Under the pieces are notes generated by a model. That model was not told the origin of the DNA. It worked only from the letters and a program-made list of their open reading frames with translations, and made no database searches. This document shows positions 1 to 9,169 of a stretch of DNA of 64,000 nt, in pieces (position 1 is the stretch's first letter; each line of letters starts with the position of its first letter). The stretch is from Akkermansiaceae bacterium (GTDB lineage Bacteria; Verrucomicrobiota; Verrucomicrobiia; Verrucomicrobiales; Akkermansiaceae). Made by a program: the position numbers and the translations under genes. Where the stretch lies: assembly GCA_029866215.1 (NCBI GenBank), contig JARWZU010000003.1, positions 1 through 64,000 of the forward strand, read 5' to 3'.

Positions 1-1
1 C

Positions 2-3000
2 GGCGTCTGGGATGGCGGACCGGTTCGCAGCACCCACCAAGAGCTTACGGGACGCGTCACCAAGAAGGACAGCACTGAGACTGGCGATGACCACGCGACG
101 CACGTGGCTGGGACGATCGGCGCATCTGGGGTTCAAGCTGCGGCCAAGGGCATGTCCCCAAAGATTTTGATCGACTCCTACGAGTGGACCAACGACTACG
201 CCGAAATGGCTGCAGCTGGTACGGTCAGCGCAGGCGACACCACGGGTCTACCACTTTCGAATCATTCGTATGGGTTTGACGCGGTCACTGCGGACATGGG
301 CCGCTATGAGACGGAGGCAAGTAATCTTGACGCCGTAGCGGCGCGCTTACCCTATTATTTGCCCTTCTGGGCGGCGGGAAATGAACAGGACACGCTCACC
401 GCGAAAGGCGGCTACCAGTCGATCACGTTCGACGGCCTTGCAAAAAACATCATGACCATCGGCGCTGTGGATGATGCCGTGGCTAGCGGAGTACGATCTC
501 CAGCCGCGGGCTTGATCGCTAATTTTTCAAGTCTCGGACCGTGCGATGACGGAAGAATCAAGCCGGATGTCGTGGCAAATGGCGTCAACCTCTATTCGTC
601 CATTGCGACCAGCAACACGACGTATGATACCTACAGTGGCACCAGCATGGCCACGCCGAACGCCCTCGGCTCATCCGCCCTTTTGGTTCAGCTCTACGCG
701 CGTGAGTTTTCAGGACAACGGATGCGAGCCAGCACCTTGAAAGCGTTGCTCATTCACACCGCAGACGACATCGGCACCACTGGCCCGGATTACAAGTACG
801 GGTGGGGCCTCATCAATGTGAAAGCCGCAAGCGACCTCATCCTTGCGCACAAGGCAAGTTTGATTGCGCCTAAAATGATTGAAGGCACCATCACCAATGC
901 GAGCAAAACCAACACCCACACCTTCACATGGGATGGCGCGAGCCCGATACGAGCCACCGTCTGCTGGACGGATCCTGCAGGCACTGCCCAAACAGCCGCC
1001 GACAGCCGGACCGCCAACCTCAAACACAATCTCGACGCAAAAATCACCGCGCCTAACAATTCGACCCTCTATCAGCCCTACATCATGCCGTTCGTAGGTA
1101 GCTGGACGACCGCAGCCATGGCATCCGCGGCAACCACTGGAAAAAACAACGTCGACAATGTGGAACAGGTATATGTCGCGGCTCCGTCTCAAGCTGGTAC
1201 CTACACGGTCACGGTCTCGCTCGACGGAACTTTGACCACTGCCAACCAAACGTATTCGTTGATCCTCACCGGCGGCACTTCGGTCGAAAGCAACCCGCCG
1301 CCCACCATCGCTTTGACATCGCCAAGCACGGGTGACGTTTTCCTGCCAAATGCTCCAGTCTCTCTGACTGCAACGGCAACCGATCTCGCACTCGGCGGCG
1401 GACCGGGCACTGTCAGCAAGGTCGAGTTTTTCAATGGATCCACTTCGCTCGGCGTGGACACCACTGCGCCTTATTCGTTGAGTTGGACGCCATCCTCAAG
1501 CGGCACCTACACCATCACCGCGCAAGCAACCGATAGCGAATCGGCCACGGCCACCTCAAGCGCGGCGACAATCACGGTCCTCACGGGAGATGGAATTCCC
1601 GTAATTTCCTCATTCACCCCGACCAGCGGCGCCGCAGGTTCCCTCGTGATTCTAACAGGATCCAATTTTATCAATGCCTCGTCCGTTCGCTTCAATGGAG
1701 TCGATGCGACCTTCCTCGTGGATGCCGCAGGTCAAATCACCGCAACGGTCCCTGCATCCGCCACATCGGGTACGATCTCGGTCGTTACTTCCTACGGCAC
1801 GGGAACCAGTACCAGCCCCTTCACCGTGCTGCAATCCCCGGTGTTAATCAGTCAGATCTACGGAGGCGGCGAAAACACGGGCGCACTCTACAATCGTGAC
1901 TATGTCGAACTCTACAATCGGAGCGGATCGTCCGTGAGTCTAACGGGCTGGTCGGTTCAGTATGCGTCCTCCACCGGCAATTCGTGGGATGTTTGCGCAC
2001 TTTCCGGATCGATTGCACCGGGCAAGTATTGCTTGGTTGGCTTAGCGACAGGCACTTCTGGGGTCGCCTTGCCGACTGTTGATGTGAGCGGGAAAATCAA
2101 GATCAGCGCGACGACCGGAAAAATTGCCCTGGTGAACTCGAGCACCGCGCTTACAGGTTCTTCGCCGATTGGCACCACAGGGCTGCAAGATTTTGTCGGC
2201 TATGGAACCGCAAATGCATACGAGGGAGCGGCAGCCCCAGCGCCATCCTCTTCCACAGCGATCTTCCGGCTTGGCGATGGCGCGACCGATACGGCAAACA
2301 ACGCTGCTGATTTTACTTCAGCCGCGCCGAATCCGCGCAACTCGCTCTCGGGTCCCCCACAGGCTCCAGCCATCACCAGTGCCGCCACCGCCACTGGAAT
2401 AGTTGGCTCGGCATTCAGCTATCAGATCGTCGCAAGCAACATGCCAATATCCTACGCAGCCACGGGCTTGCCAAGCGGATTGGCCGTGAATGCCACCAGC
2501 GGAGTGATCTCGGGAACACCCACCACAGCCGGATCAAGCAGCGTTACGATCTCGGCCACCAATTCAGCGGGCACCGGAACCGCAGCCCTGGCGATTACCA
2601 TCAGCCCCTCAGGTGGCACCGTGACCACCTTGTTGAGCGAGAATTTCTCCTCCCTGACTGCCGGTAATAGCACCTCCCCTGACGGCCCGGACGGCCCTTC
2701 TACCAACCTTTGGACTGGAAATGGTAATTTCACGGCCTCTGCAAAAGCCTACTCAGCGGGCGGTGCAGTGAAGCTGGGTACTGGCAGCGCAACAGGCTCC
2801 CTCACCAGCAGGATTCTGGACCTCAGCGGCAACGGCGGTAACTTCACCGTAAACTTCAAAGTCAAGGGTTGGACGACGGTGGAAGGCAACCTCACCATTA
2901 CCGCGACGGGATTGACACCTCAGACGGTTACCTACACCAGCGTGATGGCAGGTAACTTTGAAGCCAAGACCCTCAACTTCAGCGGTGGCACCGCAAACTC

Positions 3001-4051
3001 GACCATCAAATTTGCGACCACGGCAAATCGCGCGTTCTTGGACGATGTCGTTGTCACCACCGCCGCCACTATTCCTAGCAGCCCTCTGATCACCACGACA
3101 GGCACACTCGGCGCGGTCAGCACCACCTACGGCACCGCATCACCCACCGCCACAAGCTTTTCAGTCTCTGGTGGAAATCTCACCGCAGGCATCCTCGTGA
3201 CGCCACCGCCGGGTTTCGAGGTATCGCAAACCTCCGCCACCGCCAATTACGCTGCGACGCAAACGATCGCTGGAACCGGGACAATCGCGGCCACTCCGGT
3301 GTATCTCCGGCTCGCGGCAGGAACCACGGCAGGCTCGTATTCCGGCAATGTCAATTGCTCCAGCCTCGGTGCGGTTTCGGTCGGCGTTCCCACGGTCATC
3401 AGCGAAGTACGCCTCAAGCTGTTGACCGTCACGGCAAACAATCAAATCAAACCGCTCGGCAGCGTGCTGTCACTCGGCGCGGGCAATTCGGCCTTCACTT
3501 CGAGCGGGCTCGTGGGCAACGAGAGCATTGGCAGCGTGACGCTAACGGCCAGCGGAGGCACCACAGCAGATGCGCCTGCGGGGATTTATTCAATCACCCC
3601 AAGCGCTGCGACAGGCGGAACGTTCAACCCGAGCAACTATGATCTCAATTATGTCGATGGAACGCTGACGGTTGCAGACGCAGGGTTTTCCACCTGGATT
3701 TCGAGCTACGCGGAATTGTCAAATTCGACACCATCCGGCGATCCTGATGGCGATGGACTCCCGAATCTCGTTGAATACTTCATGGGTCTGAGCCCAGCGG
3801 TGGCCAATGCCGTACCGCAAGCGACCTACAGCTTCAGCGACGGTTCTTGCTCCTTGACCTATCGCAAGGCCAAGGGCACCTCGGGCGTCATTGGAGCGGT
3901 CGAGTGGAGCACGGATCTATCGACTTGGAGCAGCAGTGGCATCACTGAGAGCTCGGTGGACTTCGGCAGCTATGAGGAAAAAACCGCGACCGCCACCAAG
4001 GGCATCGGCGAAACTCGGAAGTTCATGCACCTCAAGGTGAGCCAGCCGTAA
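2..4051 (+). CDS. Subtilisin-like (S8) secreted serine protease, mosaic, 5' end outside the window
   Basis: The reading frame is open from base 2, so the gene starts upstream; the GTG at 104 lies inside the catalytic domain and is not the start. The catalytic triad is visible: Asp in GVWDGG (codon 11-13), His in DDHATHVAGTIG (codon 92-94; HATH instead of the usual HGTH), and Ser in SGTSMATP (codon 644-646). AAGNEQD near 376 supplies the oxyanion Asn. After the protease come roughly a C-terminal beta domain, an Ig-like domain (about 1300-1590), an IPT/TIG domain (about 1590-1840), a lamin-tail-like domain (about 1840-2260), a putative Ig domain (about 2350-2610), a beta-rich segment and an MBG-like repeat (about 3400-3690). 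The tail carries DPDGDGLPNLVEYFMGLSP, common in large secreted verrucomicrobial proteins. It is probably an extracellular or surface protease. The protease call is firm; domain borders are approximate. Confidence 0.9.
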   Translation, partial: GVWDGGPVRSTHQELTGRVTKKDSTETGDDHATHVAGTIGASGVQAAAKGMSPKILIDSYEWTNDYAEMAAAGTVSAGDTTGLPLSNHSYGFDAVTADMGRYETEASNLDAVAARLPYYLPFWAAGNEQDTLTAKGGYQSITFDGLAKNIMTIGAVDDAVASGVRSPAAGLIANFSSLGPCDDGRIKPDVVANGVNLYSSIATSNTTYDTYSGTSMATPNALGSSALLVQLYAREFSGQRMRASTLKALLIHTADDIGTTGPDYKYGWGLINVKAASDLILAHKASLIAPKMIEGTITNASKTNTHTFTWDGASPIRATVCWTDPAGTAQTAADSRTANLKHNLDAKITAPNNSTLYQPYIMPFVGSWTTAAMASAATTGKNNVDNVEQVYVAAPSQAGTYTVTVSLDGTLTTANQTYSLILTGGTSVESNPPPTIALTSPSTGDVFLPNAPVSLTATATDLALGGGPGTVSKVEFFNGSTSLGVDTTAPYSLSWTPSSSGTYTITAQATDSESATATSSAATITVLTGDGIPVISSFTPTSGAAGSLVILTGSNFINASSVRFNGVDATFLVDAAGQITATVPASATSGTISVVTSYGTGTSTSPFTVLQSPVLISQIYGGGENTGALYNRDYVELYNRSGSSVSLTGWSVQYASSTGNSWDVCALSGSIAPGKYCLVGLATGTSGVALPTVDVSGKIKISATTGKIALVNSSTALTGSSPIGTTGLQDFVGYGTANAYEGAAAPAPSSSTAIFRLGDGATDTANNAADFTSAAPNPRNSLSGPPQAPAITSAATATGIVGSAFSYQIVASNMPISYAATGLPSGLAVNATSGVISGTPTTAGSSSVTISATNSAGTGTAALAITISPSGGTVTTLLSENFSSLTAGNSTSPDGPDGPSTNLWTGNGNFTASAKAYSAGGAVKLGTGSATGSLTSRILDLSGNGGNFTVNFKVKGWTTVEGNLTITATGLTPQTVTYTSVMAGNFEAKTLNFSGGTANSTIKFATTANRAFLDDVVVTTAATIPSSPLITTTGTLGAVSTTYGTASPTATSFSVSGGNLTAGILVTPPPGFEVSQTSATANYAATQTIAGTGTIAATPVYLRLAAGTTAGSYSGNVNCSSLGAVSVGVPTVISEVRLKLLTVTANNQIKPLGSVLSLGAGNSAFTSSGLVGNESIGSVTLTASGGTTADAPAGIYSITPSAATGGTFNPSNYDLNYVDGTLTVADAGFSTWISSYAELSNSTPSGDPDGDGLPNLVEYFMGLSPAVANAVPQATYSFSDGSCSLTYRKAKGTSGVIGAVEWSTDLSTWSSSGITESSVDFGSYEEKTATATKGIGETRKFMHLKVSQP

Positions 4052-4212
4052 TCCTTGGGGTCATCTGCATCGAAATACCATGGAGTATGCTGCTGTCGTC
4101 GGCCGAAAAATTGCCGATTTAGTCAAAAAATGGCTTTACAAGGCAGCCCCACCGAGTAGCTTTCGCCCCCCGACGAGTCCCGTTGGTCTTTGTTTTTAAC
4201 CAATTTCAAGTC

Positions 4213-4374
4213 ATGAAAGTTCTCTCATCTCTCGCATCCGCCAAGCGCCGTCACGCAGATTGCCAAGTCGTGAAACGCAAAGGAACCTTGTATGTGATCT
4301 GCAAGTCGAACCCGAAGTTCAAGGCGCGCCAAGGTGCTACCGCCGGAACCCGTCTCTCGAAGAAGGGCCTGTAA
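4213..4374 (+). CDS. rpmJ: 50S ribosomal protein bL36
   Basis: A 53-residue basic protein beginning [20 protein letters not shown] and continuing [21 protein letters not shown]. It matches the bL36 family and most resembles the longer form with the KxRHxDC...[12 protein letters not shown] pattern (YkgO-like). The ATG at 4213 fits the conserved MKV start; an upstream in-frame GTG at 4183 would add ten residues foreign to the family. It stands alone on the plus strand, not in an S10/spc-type ribosomal operon, and is followed by a strong terminator hairpin. Function: component of the large ribosomal subunit near the peptidyl-transferase region. Confidence 0.93.
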   Translation: MKVLSSLASAKRRHADCQVVKRKGTLYVICKSNPKFKARQGATAGTRLSKKGL

Positions 4375-4421
4375 TCGGTTATTGGAAGGTGTCCGTCCTC
4401 AATCGGACGATCAAATTTTAG

Positions 4422-4449
4422 AAAAAAGCGGCCTTTCGGTCGCTTTTTT
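4422..4449. terminator. Bidirectional rho-independent terminator
   Basis: AAAAAAGCG at the left pairs with CGCTTTTTT at the right around a short loop, giving a stem with an A-run on one side and a T-run on the other. It lies between the convergent rpmJ and tcdA genes and touches the tcdA stop codon, so it can serve both. Confidence 0.8.
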
Positions 4450-5239
4450 ATGCCTGTGAGGCAAGTCGATCGAGCACCTTGCCGGCTGCAATCAAGCCGA
4501 AACTGGCGATCAGGTGGGTGGCAGAGCCAAACCCAGACGCGCAATTGAGCCGCAGCGAGATTTCCTCCGGCTTATCCTTTGAAACGGTCCCGTCGCAGTT
4601 GGAATAATACGGCGGCTCATCGGAATAAACGGCATCAATCCCAAAGAGAATCGGCTCCTGCCCACGGGTGTTTTTGGGAAACCCGAAATCGTTGCGAAGC
4701 CCACGACGCAGCTGCAACAACAAGGGGTCCATCCCGCTGTAGGCGAGATCAGTTACCCGAATCCGGGTCGGATCCCGCCGCCCACCTGCGCCTCCACAGG
4801 TGACCGCATAGATTTTCCGCCGGTGACACTCTGCGACAAGCAACGACTTGTGCCGCGCGTAGTCGATCGCATCGATGACCGCATCAAACCCTGCATCGAG
4901 GATTTCCGCAGCGGACTTTTCATTGAAAAATTTGGGGACGATCTGCACGTCGCCGTCTGGATGGATCGCGCGGGCACGGTCGGCCATGGCCTCAGTTTTT
5001 TGGCGGCCGATCTGGCCATCCATCGCGTGAAGCTGGCGGTTGACGTTGGTCACGCAGATTTCATCGAGGTCGACCAAAGTGAGGTGGCCGATGCCCGAGC
5101 GCGCGAGGGATTCGACCGCCCATGAGCCAACGCCGCCGATGCCGATGACCGCGACACGCGAGGTCAGAAAGCGCTCCAACGCTGCTTGGCCGTAGAGTCG
5201 CGCGATGCCGCCGAATCGATGGTGGGTTGAGTCGCTCAC
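4448..5239 (-). CDS. tcdA: tRNA threonylcarbamoyladenosine dehydratase (TcdA/CsdL, ThiF/E1-like)
   Basis: A 263-residue ThiF/MoeB-type adenylating enzyme. It carries the N-terminal RFGGIARLYG block, the nucleotide-binding VIGIGGVGSWAVESLARSGIG, the LVDLDEICVTNVNRQ segment and CGGAGGRRDPT, all matching E. coli TcdA, which cyclises t6A37 of tRNA to ct6A in an ATP-dependent reaction. The frame is open to an ATG at 5344, but that would add 35 unrelated residues and overlap the upstream Nudix gene. The GTG at 5239 lines up with the family N-terminus and is preferred, although no strong ribosome-binding site is visible. It follows the Nudix gene on the same strand. Confidence 0.88.
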   Translation of the reverse strand: MSDSTHHRFGGIARLYGQAALERFLTSRVAVIGIGGVGSWAVESLARSGIGHLTLVDLDEICVTNVNRQLHAMDGQIGRQKTEAMADRARAIHPDGDVQIVPKFFNEKSAAEILDAGFDAVIDAIDYARHKSLLVAECHRRKIYAVTCGGAGGRRDPTRIRVTDLAYSGMDPLLLQLRRGLRNDFGFPKNTRGQEPILFGIDAVYSDEPPYYSNCDGTVSKDKPEEISLRLNCASGFGSATHLIASFGLIAAGKVLDRLASQA

Positions 5240-5319
5240 GCGCGGAAGATGCAAACAGCGCCGCCCCGAGTCACGACTTGATTGAAGACATCTCCGAGTA
5301 AATCCAAGCAGCGGCGGGT

Positions 5320-5844
5320 TCAGCCCGTGATCCCAGCCAGCCAAAGCGCCGAGTGGATTTTAAAATCGATCGCCTTCCCGGCGGCCTCCTGCGCGGCAAG
5401 CCATGGCCGCAGCCCTGCAAGCGGCACATGGTGGACGATGATCTCCTCGCCCGCCACGCCTCCACCCGCCGTCTCGCGAACGAGGTCAGTGGCATGAAAA
5501 AGATGGCTAAACTCCGAGCTCATTCCCGCAGAAGTCGGACTGGAAATCAGCGGCGTGATGGTCCCTGCGCGGTAGCCGGTCTCCTCTAATAATTCCCGGC
5601 GCGCGGTGTCCGCAAGCGCCTCGCCGATGAACTCCGGTTCGTCGCCCACCAGACCAGCTGGGATTTCAATCACGTGTTGCTGCACCGGCACGCGGAATTG
5701 CTCCACGAGGATGATTTCGTCGTTTCGGGTGATCGCCAGGATCCCGACACATGCGTCTGCGTGGGGACGCCGGACAAAGTCCCAGTGGCCAATTCGGTAA
5801 AGTCCGAGCCAGCGAGTTTCAAAAAGGGTCTCCGGAGTGGGCAT
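5320..5844 (-). CDS. Nudix hydrolase, ADP-ribose pyrophosphatase type
   Basis: A 174-residue protein with a Nudix box at about residues 64-90, including E75 and RELLEETG (83-90), the metal-binding core. The preceding VEQFRVPVQQHVIEIPAGLV is typical of the ADP-ribose pyrophosphatase (NudF-like) subgroup, which hydrolyses ADP-ribose or related nucleotide sugars to AMP plus a sugar phosphate. The substrate cannot be fixed from sequence alone. It is divergent from the EboD-like gene (65-bp gap) and lies just upstream of tcdA on the same strand. Confidence 0.85.
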   Translation of the reverse strand: MPTPETLFETRWLGLYRIGHWDFVRRPHADACVGILAITRNDEIILVEQFRVPVQQHVIEIPAGLVGDEPEFIGEALADTARRELLEETGYRAGTITPLISSPTSAGMSSEFSHLFHATDLVRETAGGGVAGEEIIVHHVPLAGLRPWLAAQEAAGKAIDFKIHSALWLAGITG

Positions 5845-5908
5845 GAGGTGAAATTTGGTTAAGAAACATTGGAACGTTCGCGTAAACTAGCATACGCAAC
5901 CCGCGCTG

Positions 5909-7057
5909 ATGTCACGCTACGATTTCCAGATTCCCCTCACATTCAAGCACCGTGTGATTTTCACGCGAGATGCCTTTTCGGGCGAAAACCCAGCGCTGGC
6001 CGAGGTCTTGAACGAAGAACGTAGCGGCCGCAAGGTCTTGGTCTTCCTTGAACAAGCGGTCATGAAGGCATGGCCACGATTGGTTGATGGGGTGGGTGCG
6101 TACTTTGCAGAGCTAGATTTCGATTTCTGCGGGGTCATGAATTTCGAGGGCGGCGAGGCCGCTAAGGCGGACGACCACCTGGTCCGCAAGGTTTGGGAGG
6201 CCATCGATGACCGCCACATCGACCGTCATTCCTATGTGATTGCGATCGGGGGTGGGGCATTCCTCGATGCGGTCGGCTACGCTGCGGCCACGGCCCATCG
6301 CGGGATCCGCTTGATCCGATTTCCGACCACCACGCTCTCCCAAGATGACAGCGGGGTGGGGGTGAAATGCGCGATCAATGCCTTCGGCAAAAAAAATTGG
6401 TTGGGCTCGTTCGCGGTGCCCTATGCGGTGATCAATGACTTTGATTTTCTCCACAGCCAAGATGAGGAAACCCGGCGCGGTGGCCTCATCGAAGCGGTCA
6501 AAGTGGCGCTGGTGAGGGATCGTGGCTTTTTTGAATGGATCGAGGAAAACCTCGAAAAGCTCGCGGTACTGGATCCCGCAACTCTGGAAGCCTGCGTCGA
6601 GCGATCCGCATTGCTCCATGCCCAGCACATCGCCGGCGGCGGAGATCCATTCGAAACGGGATCCAGCCGCCCGCTGGATTTCGGCCATTGGGCCGCTCAC
6701 AAGCTGGAGGCCATGACGTCCTATCAGCTCTCCCACGCCCCAGCGGTCAGCGTCGGTCTGGCGCTCGACACGCTCTATTCCGCCCGCATCGGGCTCTTGG
6801 ACCTCGCGGTCGCTGAACAAGTCCTGCGGGTGATCCGCGGATTGGGGCTCGGCATCTACCATCCGGCGCTCGATTGGGTCGATGAAACGCAGCGGAGGCA
6901 GGTGCTTGGTGGGTTGGATGAATTCCGCGAACACCTCGGTGGTGAGTTGACGGTTCTACTTCTCAAGGACCTCGGCCAAGGGGTCGATGTCCACGAGCTT
7001 GACGAAAATTTGCTGGCCGACTGCATCCGGGAGTTGAAGTTGCGCTCGGAAAACTGA
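5909..7057 (+). CDS. 3-dehydroquinate synthase-like protein, EboD type
   Basis: A 382-residue member of the sugar-phosphate cyclase/dehydroquinate synthase superfamily. The NAD-binding AIGGGAFLDAVGYAAA, the PTTTLSQDDSGVGVK substrate loop, EAVKVALVRD and the metal-site segment SSRPLDFGHWAAHKLE are all present. Ordinary AroB has FGHTxGHAxE at the last position; from memory, FGHWAAHKLE with the SSRPLD lead-in is the pattern of the EboD branch of ebo clusters. No other ebo-type gene (UbiA-like prenyltransferase, TatD-like hydrolase, sugar-phosphate isomerase) lies nearby, so the product made here is unknown. It starts at ATG 5909, divergent from the Nudix gene. Canonical AroB activity is less likely but not excluded. 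Confidence 0.75.
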   Translation: MSRYDFQIPLTFKHRVIFTRDAFSGENPALAEVLNEERSGRKVLVFLEQAVMKAWPRLVDGVGAYFAELDFDFCGVMNFEGGEAAKADDHLVRKVWEAIDDRHIDRHSYVIAIGGGAFLDAVGYAAATAHRGIRLIRFPTTTLSQDDSGVGVKCAINAFGKKNWLGSFAVPYAVINDFDFLHSQDEETRRGGLIEAVKVALVRDRGFFEWIEENLEKLAVLDPATLEACVERSALLHAQHIAGGGDPFETGSSRPLDFGHWAAHKLEAMTSYQLSHAPAVSVGLALDTLYSARIGLLDLAVAEQVLRVIRGLGLGIYHPALDWVDETQRRQVLGGLDEFREHLGGELTVLLLKDLGQGVDVHELDENLLADCIRELKLRSEN

Positions 7058-7201
7058 AATTAGCCACCTGCGGAAGTCACTTGCAGATTGCCCACCGATC
7101 GCCTCAAAAGGGGATTGTCGGAATCCAATCTGACCGCTAACCTTCGCCCCACGCAAGGCCTGCTCCGGCAGACGAATTCATCACCGAAACTTTCCAATCC
7201 C

Positions 7202-8032
7202 ATGGGCATCTTCAACAAACCTCGGCTGCGCAGCCATGATCGCCGTGACGACATGCCGGAAGGCTTGTGGGTCAAATGCACCGATTGCGACGCGCTGGTC
7301 CACGTCTTTGAGCTCAAGCAAAACCTCCACGTCTGCCAGCAGTGCGGACACCATTTCCTGATCGATTCCCGCGAGCGCATCGAGATGTTGGCCGACCCCA
7401 ATTCATTCGAGGAAACCAACGCCGACCTCATTTCCGCCAATCCGCTTGGGTTCTCCGGCTATGTCGAGAAAGCCGCCGCGCTCCGCGAAAAAACCGGCCT
7501 GAACGACGCGGTGGTATCCGGCCGCCTCTCGATCCATGGCCACCGCGCCATGATCGCGGTGATGGATTTCAAGTTTTTTGCCGGCTCCATGGGCTCAGTG
7601 GTAGGAGAAAAAATCACCCGCGCCATCGAGACGGCGATCGCTGAAAAGCGCGGAGTCATCATCGTTTCCGCCTCATCGGGCGCACGGATGCAAGAAGGCA
7701 TGCTCTCGCTCATGCAGATGGCCAAAACCTGCGGCGCGCTCGCTCGACTTTCAGAGGCCAAGCTGCCATACATTTCGCTGATGACCCACCCAACCACCGG
7801 CGGCGTCACCGCATCGTTTGCCACCATCGGCGACATCAACCTCGCCGAGCCCAAGTGCATGATCGGCTTCGCGGGACCTCGCGTAGTCAAGGAAACCACC
7901 CACCAGAACCTACCGCCCGGATTCCAGACCGCGGAGTTCATGCTCGCCCACGGATTGGTCGATGCGATCGTCCCCCGCGCTAAAATGCGTCAGCAGCTGG
8001 GCACGCTTCTTGGATTCATGATGCCGCAGTGA
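7202..8032 (+). CDS. accD: Acetyl-CoA carboxylase carboxyltransferase subunit beta
   Basis: A 276-residue AccD. The N-terminal zinc ribbon has C26, C29, C45 and C48 (CTDC and CQQC), followed by the crotonase-like carboxyltransferase fold with SGARMQEGMLSLMQMAKT and GGVTASFATIGDINLAEP. It transfers the carboxyl group from carboxybiotin to acetyl-CoA in fatty-acid synthesis, with AccA (not in this window). ATG 7202 gives the family N-terminus MGIFNKP; the frame runs open to 7088, but that stretch shows no conserved sequence. It is separated by about 15 kb from accB-accC. Confidence 0.95.
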   Translation: MGIFNKPRLRSHDRRDDMPEGLWVKCTDCDALVHVFELKQNLHVCQQCGHHFLIDSRERIEMLADPNSFEETNADLISANPLGFSGYVEKAAALREKTGLNDAVVSGRLSIHGHRAMIAVMDFKFFAGSMGSVVGEKITRAIETAIAEKRGVIIVSASSGARMQEGMLSLMQMAKTCGALARLSEAKLPYISLMTHPTTGGVTASFATIGDINLAEPKCMIGFAGPRVVKETTHQNLPPGFQTAEFMLAHGLVDAIVPRAKMRQQLGTLLGFMMPQ

Positions 8033-8060
8033 CTCGGCGCTGGGCACTGCCCGGATCCGC

Positions 8061-8525
8061 TCAACCTTCCTGCGGCGGTGTCATGACGACCACACGTTCG
8101 ATCCCGCGCTTGGTGAATTCCTCCCAGTAGCGTTTTTCCCAAGCCACCGTGCGGGCTCGCCGGTCTTCCTCACTGAGTTTCTCCCACTCCTTGAAGCCGA
8201 TCGCCCGCGCGAGGTCACGGTCGGCCAAGCGTACCGCCAACTCATCCCAGAAACTCTCGTTGCGAAATTCCTCGTAGCACTCGTGATAGAACAAGCACTC
8301 TTCTTGCTCCGCTCTCACCCTGAACCGCTGAGTCTCCTCGTCGAACTCGATCCAGTCCGCCATCCCCGAGTGCCCAGCTTTTTCTAAAATCTTGCTCTCC
8401 AAATTCTCAAATGCCGCCACCTGCTCGTTCGCAGACTCCTTTTGGTTCCAGGACGCAACATTAGCCGCGAGGCTAACCATTTCCACCAACGTGGCGAGTT
8501 CTTGATCGGTGAAGCGCAGATGCAT
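8061..8525 (-). CDS. Protein of unknown function, charged, 154 aa
   Basis: An acidic, Glu/Trp-rich soluble protein with no signal peptide or membrane segment. It begins MHLRFTDQELATLVEMVSLA and contains a C-x9-C-type pair near the middle (ECLFYHECYEEF). The long frame, ATG start and coding-like composition support a real gene, convergent with accD. I do not recognise the family and infer no function. Confidence 0.6.
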   Translation of the reverse strand: MHLRFTDQELATLVEMVSLAANVASWNQKESANEQVAAFENLESKILEKAGHSGMADWIEFDEETQRFRVRAEQEECLFYHECYEEFRNESFWDELAVRLADRDLARAIGFKEWEKLSEEDRRARTVAWEKRYWEEFTKRGIERVVVMTPPQEG

Positions 8526-8883
8526 TCGTCTTCGAATTCAACCATCACCCTGCCTCCTCCGCAAGCCTGCAACACTCAGCACCTTTCGGAGATGAATCAA
8601 AAGTGGACAGAACCAGTACAGAACTGGATTTTCACCAGAACAACCCAGTTGGCGGCTGTCACGCTTGGGACTTGCGTATCTGCCGAAGACGCCGGAGAAC
8701 CAATGGGCTTTTGGAGGACCTTAGCCACGCCGATTTCCCCCAAACTCAGCGCCAACCGACCCTAATCCGGCTATACGAAAGCATACCTTCTCTAGTGAAG
8801 TGGCCCCGCCAAACGAAGCCAGAACCATGTTGATGAAATGGGCTGGTCGTGAGGGCGTATCAACCCCGAAAATCGACCACTAA
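8526..8883. other. Intergenic stretch leading into an IS3 remnant
   Basis: About 350 bases without a convincing gene. The open frames on the plus strand here have low-complexity, shadow-like composition. The right part (from about 8840) runs directly into a decayed IS3 orfA and may be the former upstream region of that element; I could not identify terminal inverted repeats. Confidence 0.4.
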
Positions 8884-9108
8884 TATAAAACGAAAAAAAG
8901 ACACCTGACCGCCGATTTCAAAGCCCGTGTGGCACTTGAAGCCCTCAAGGAAGAAAAAACCATCCAGCAGATCGCCATCGATGAGGATGTCGCCCCAGCG
9001 CAAGTCAGTGCCTGGAAAAAAGAGCTGCAAGAGCGCATCGGAGAACTCTTCGAGCGGAAGAACGCAGCCTGCGAGAGCATCAAAAAGAGCGAAGCGCAGA
9101 CCGCCAGC
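8884..9108 (+). pseudogene. IS3-family orfA (HTH_Tnp_1) remnant
   Basis: Read from 8887, the frame gives KTKKRHLTADFKARVALEA and then LKEEKTIQQIAIDEDVAPAQ followed by VSAWKKELQERIGELFERKN. This is the N-terminal helix-turn-helix of IS3/IS911-type OrfA proteins. The start codon is gone: a TAA sits at 8881 and the expected ATG position reads TAT. Similarity stops at about 9108, before the usual leucine-zipper end, and no orfB follows. It is a dead fragment next to the 3' end of the AraC gene. Confidence 0.75.
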
Positions 9109-9169
9109 TTTGTAACTGCCCTTTCCCCCGTAATGAGCATTTCAGCTTTCTGCTTTCCAAATTTCCACT

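Noticed and set aside
6113..6934. 273-codon open frame on the minus strand
   Set aside because: Antisense to the EboD-like gene, which has clear family motifs.
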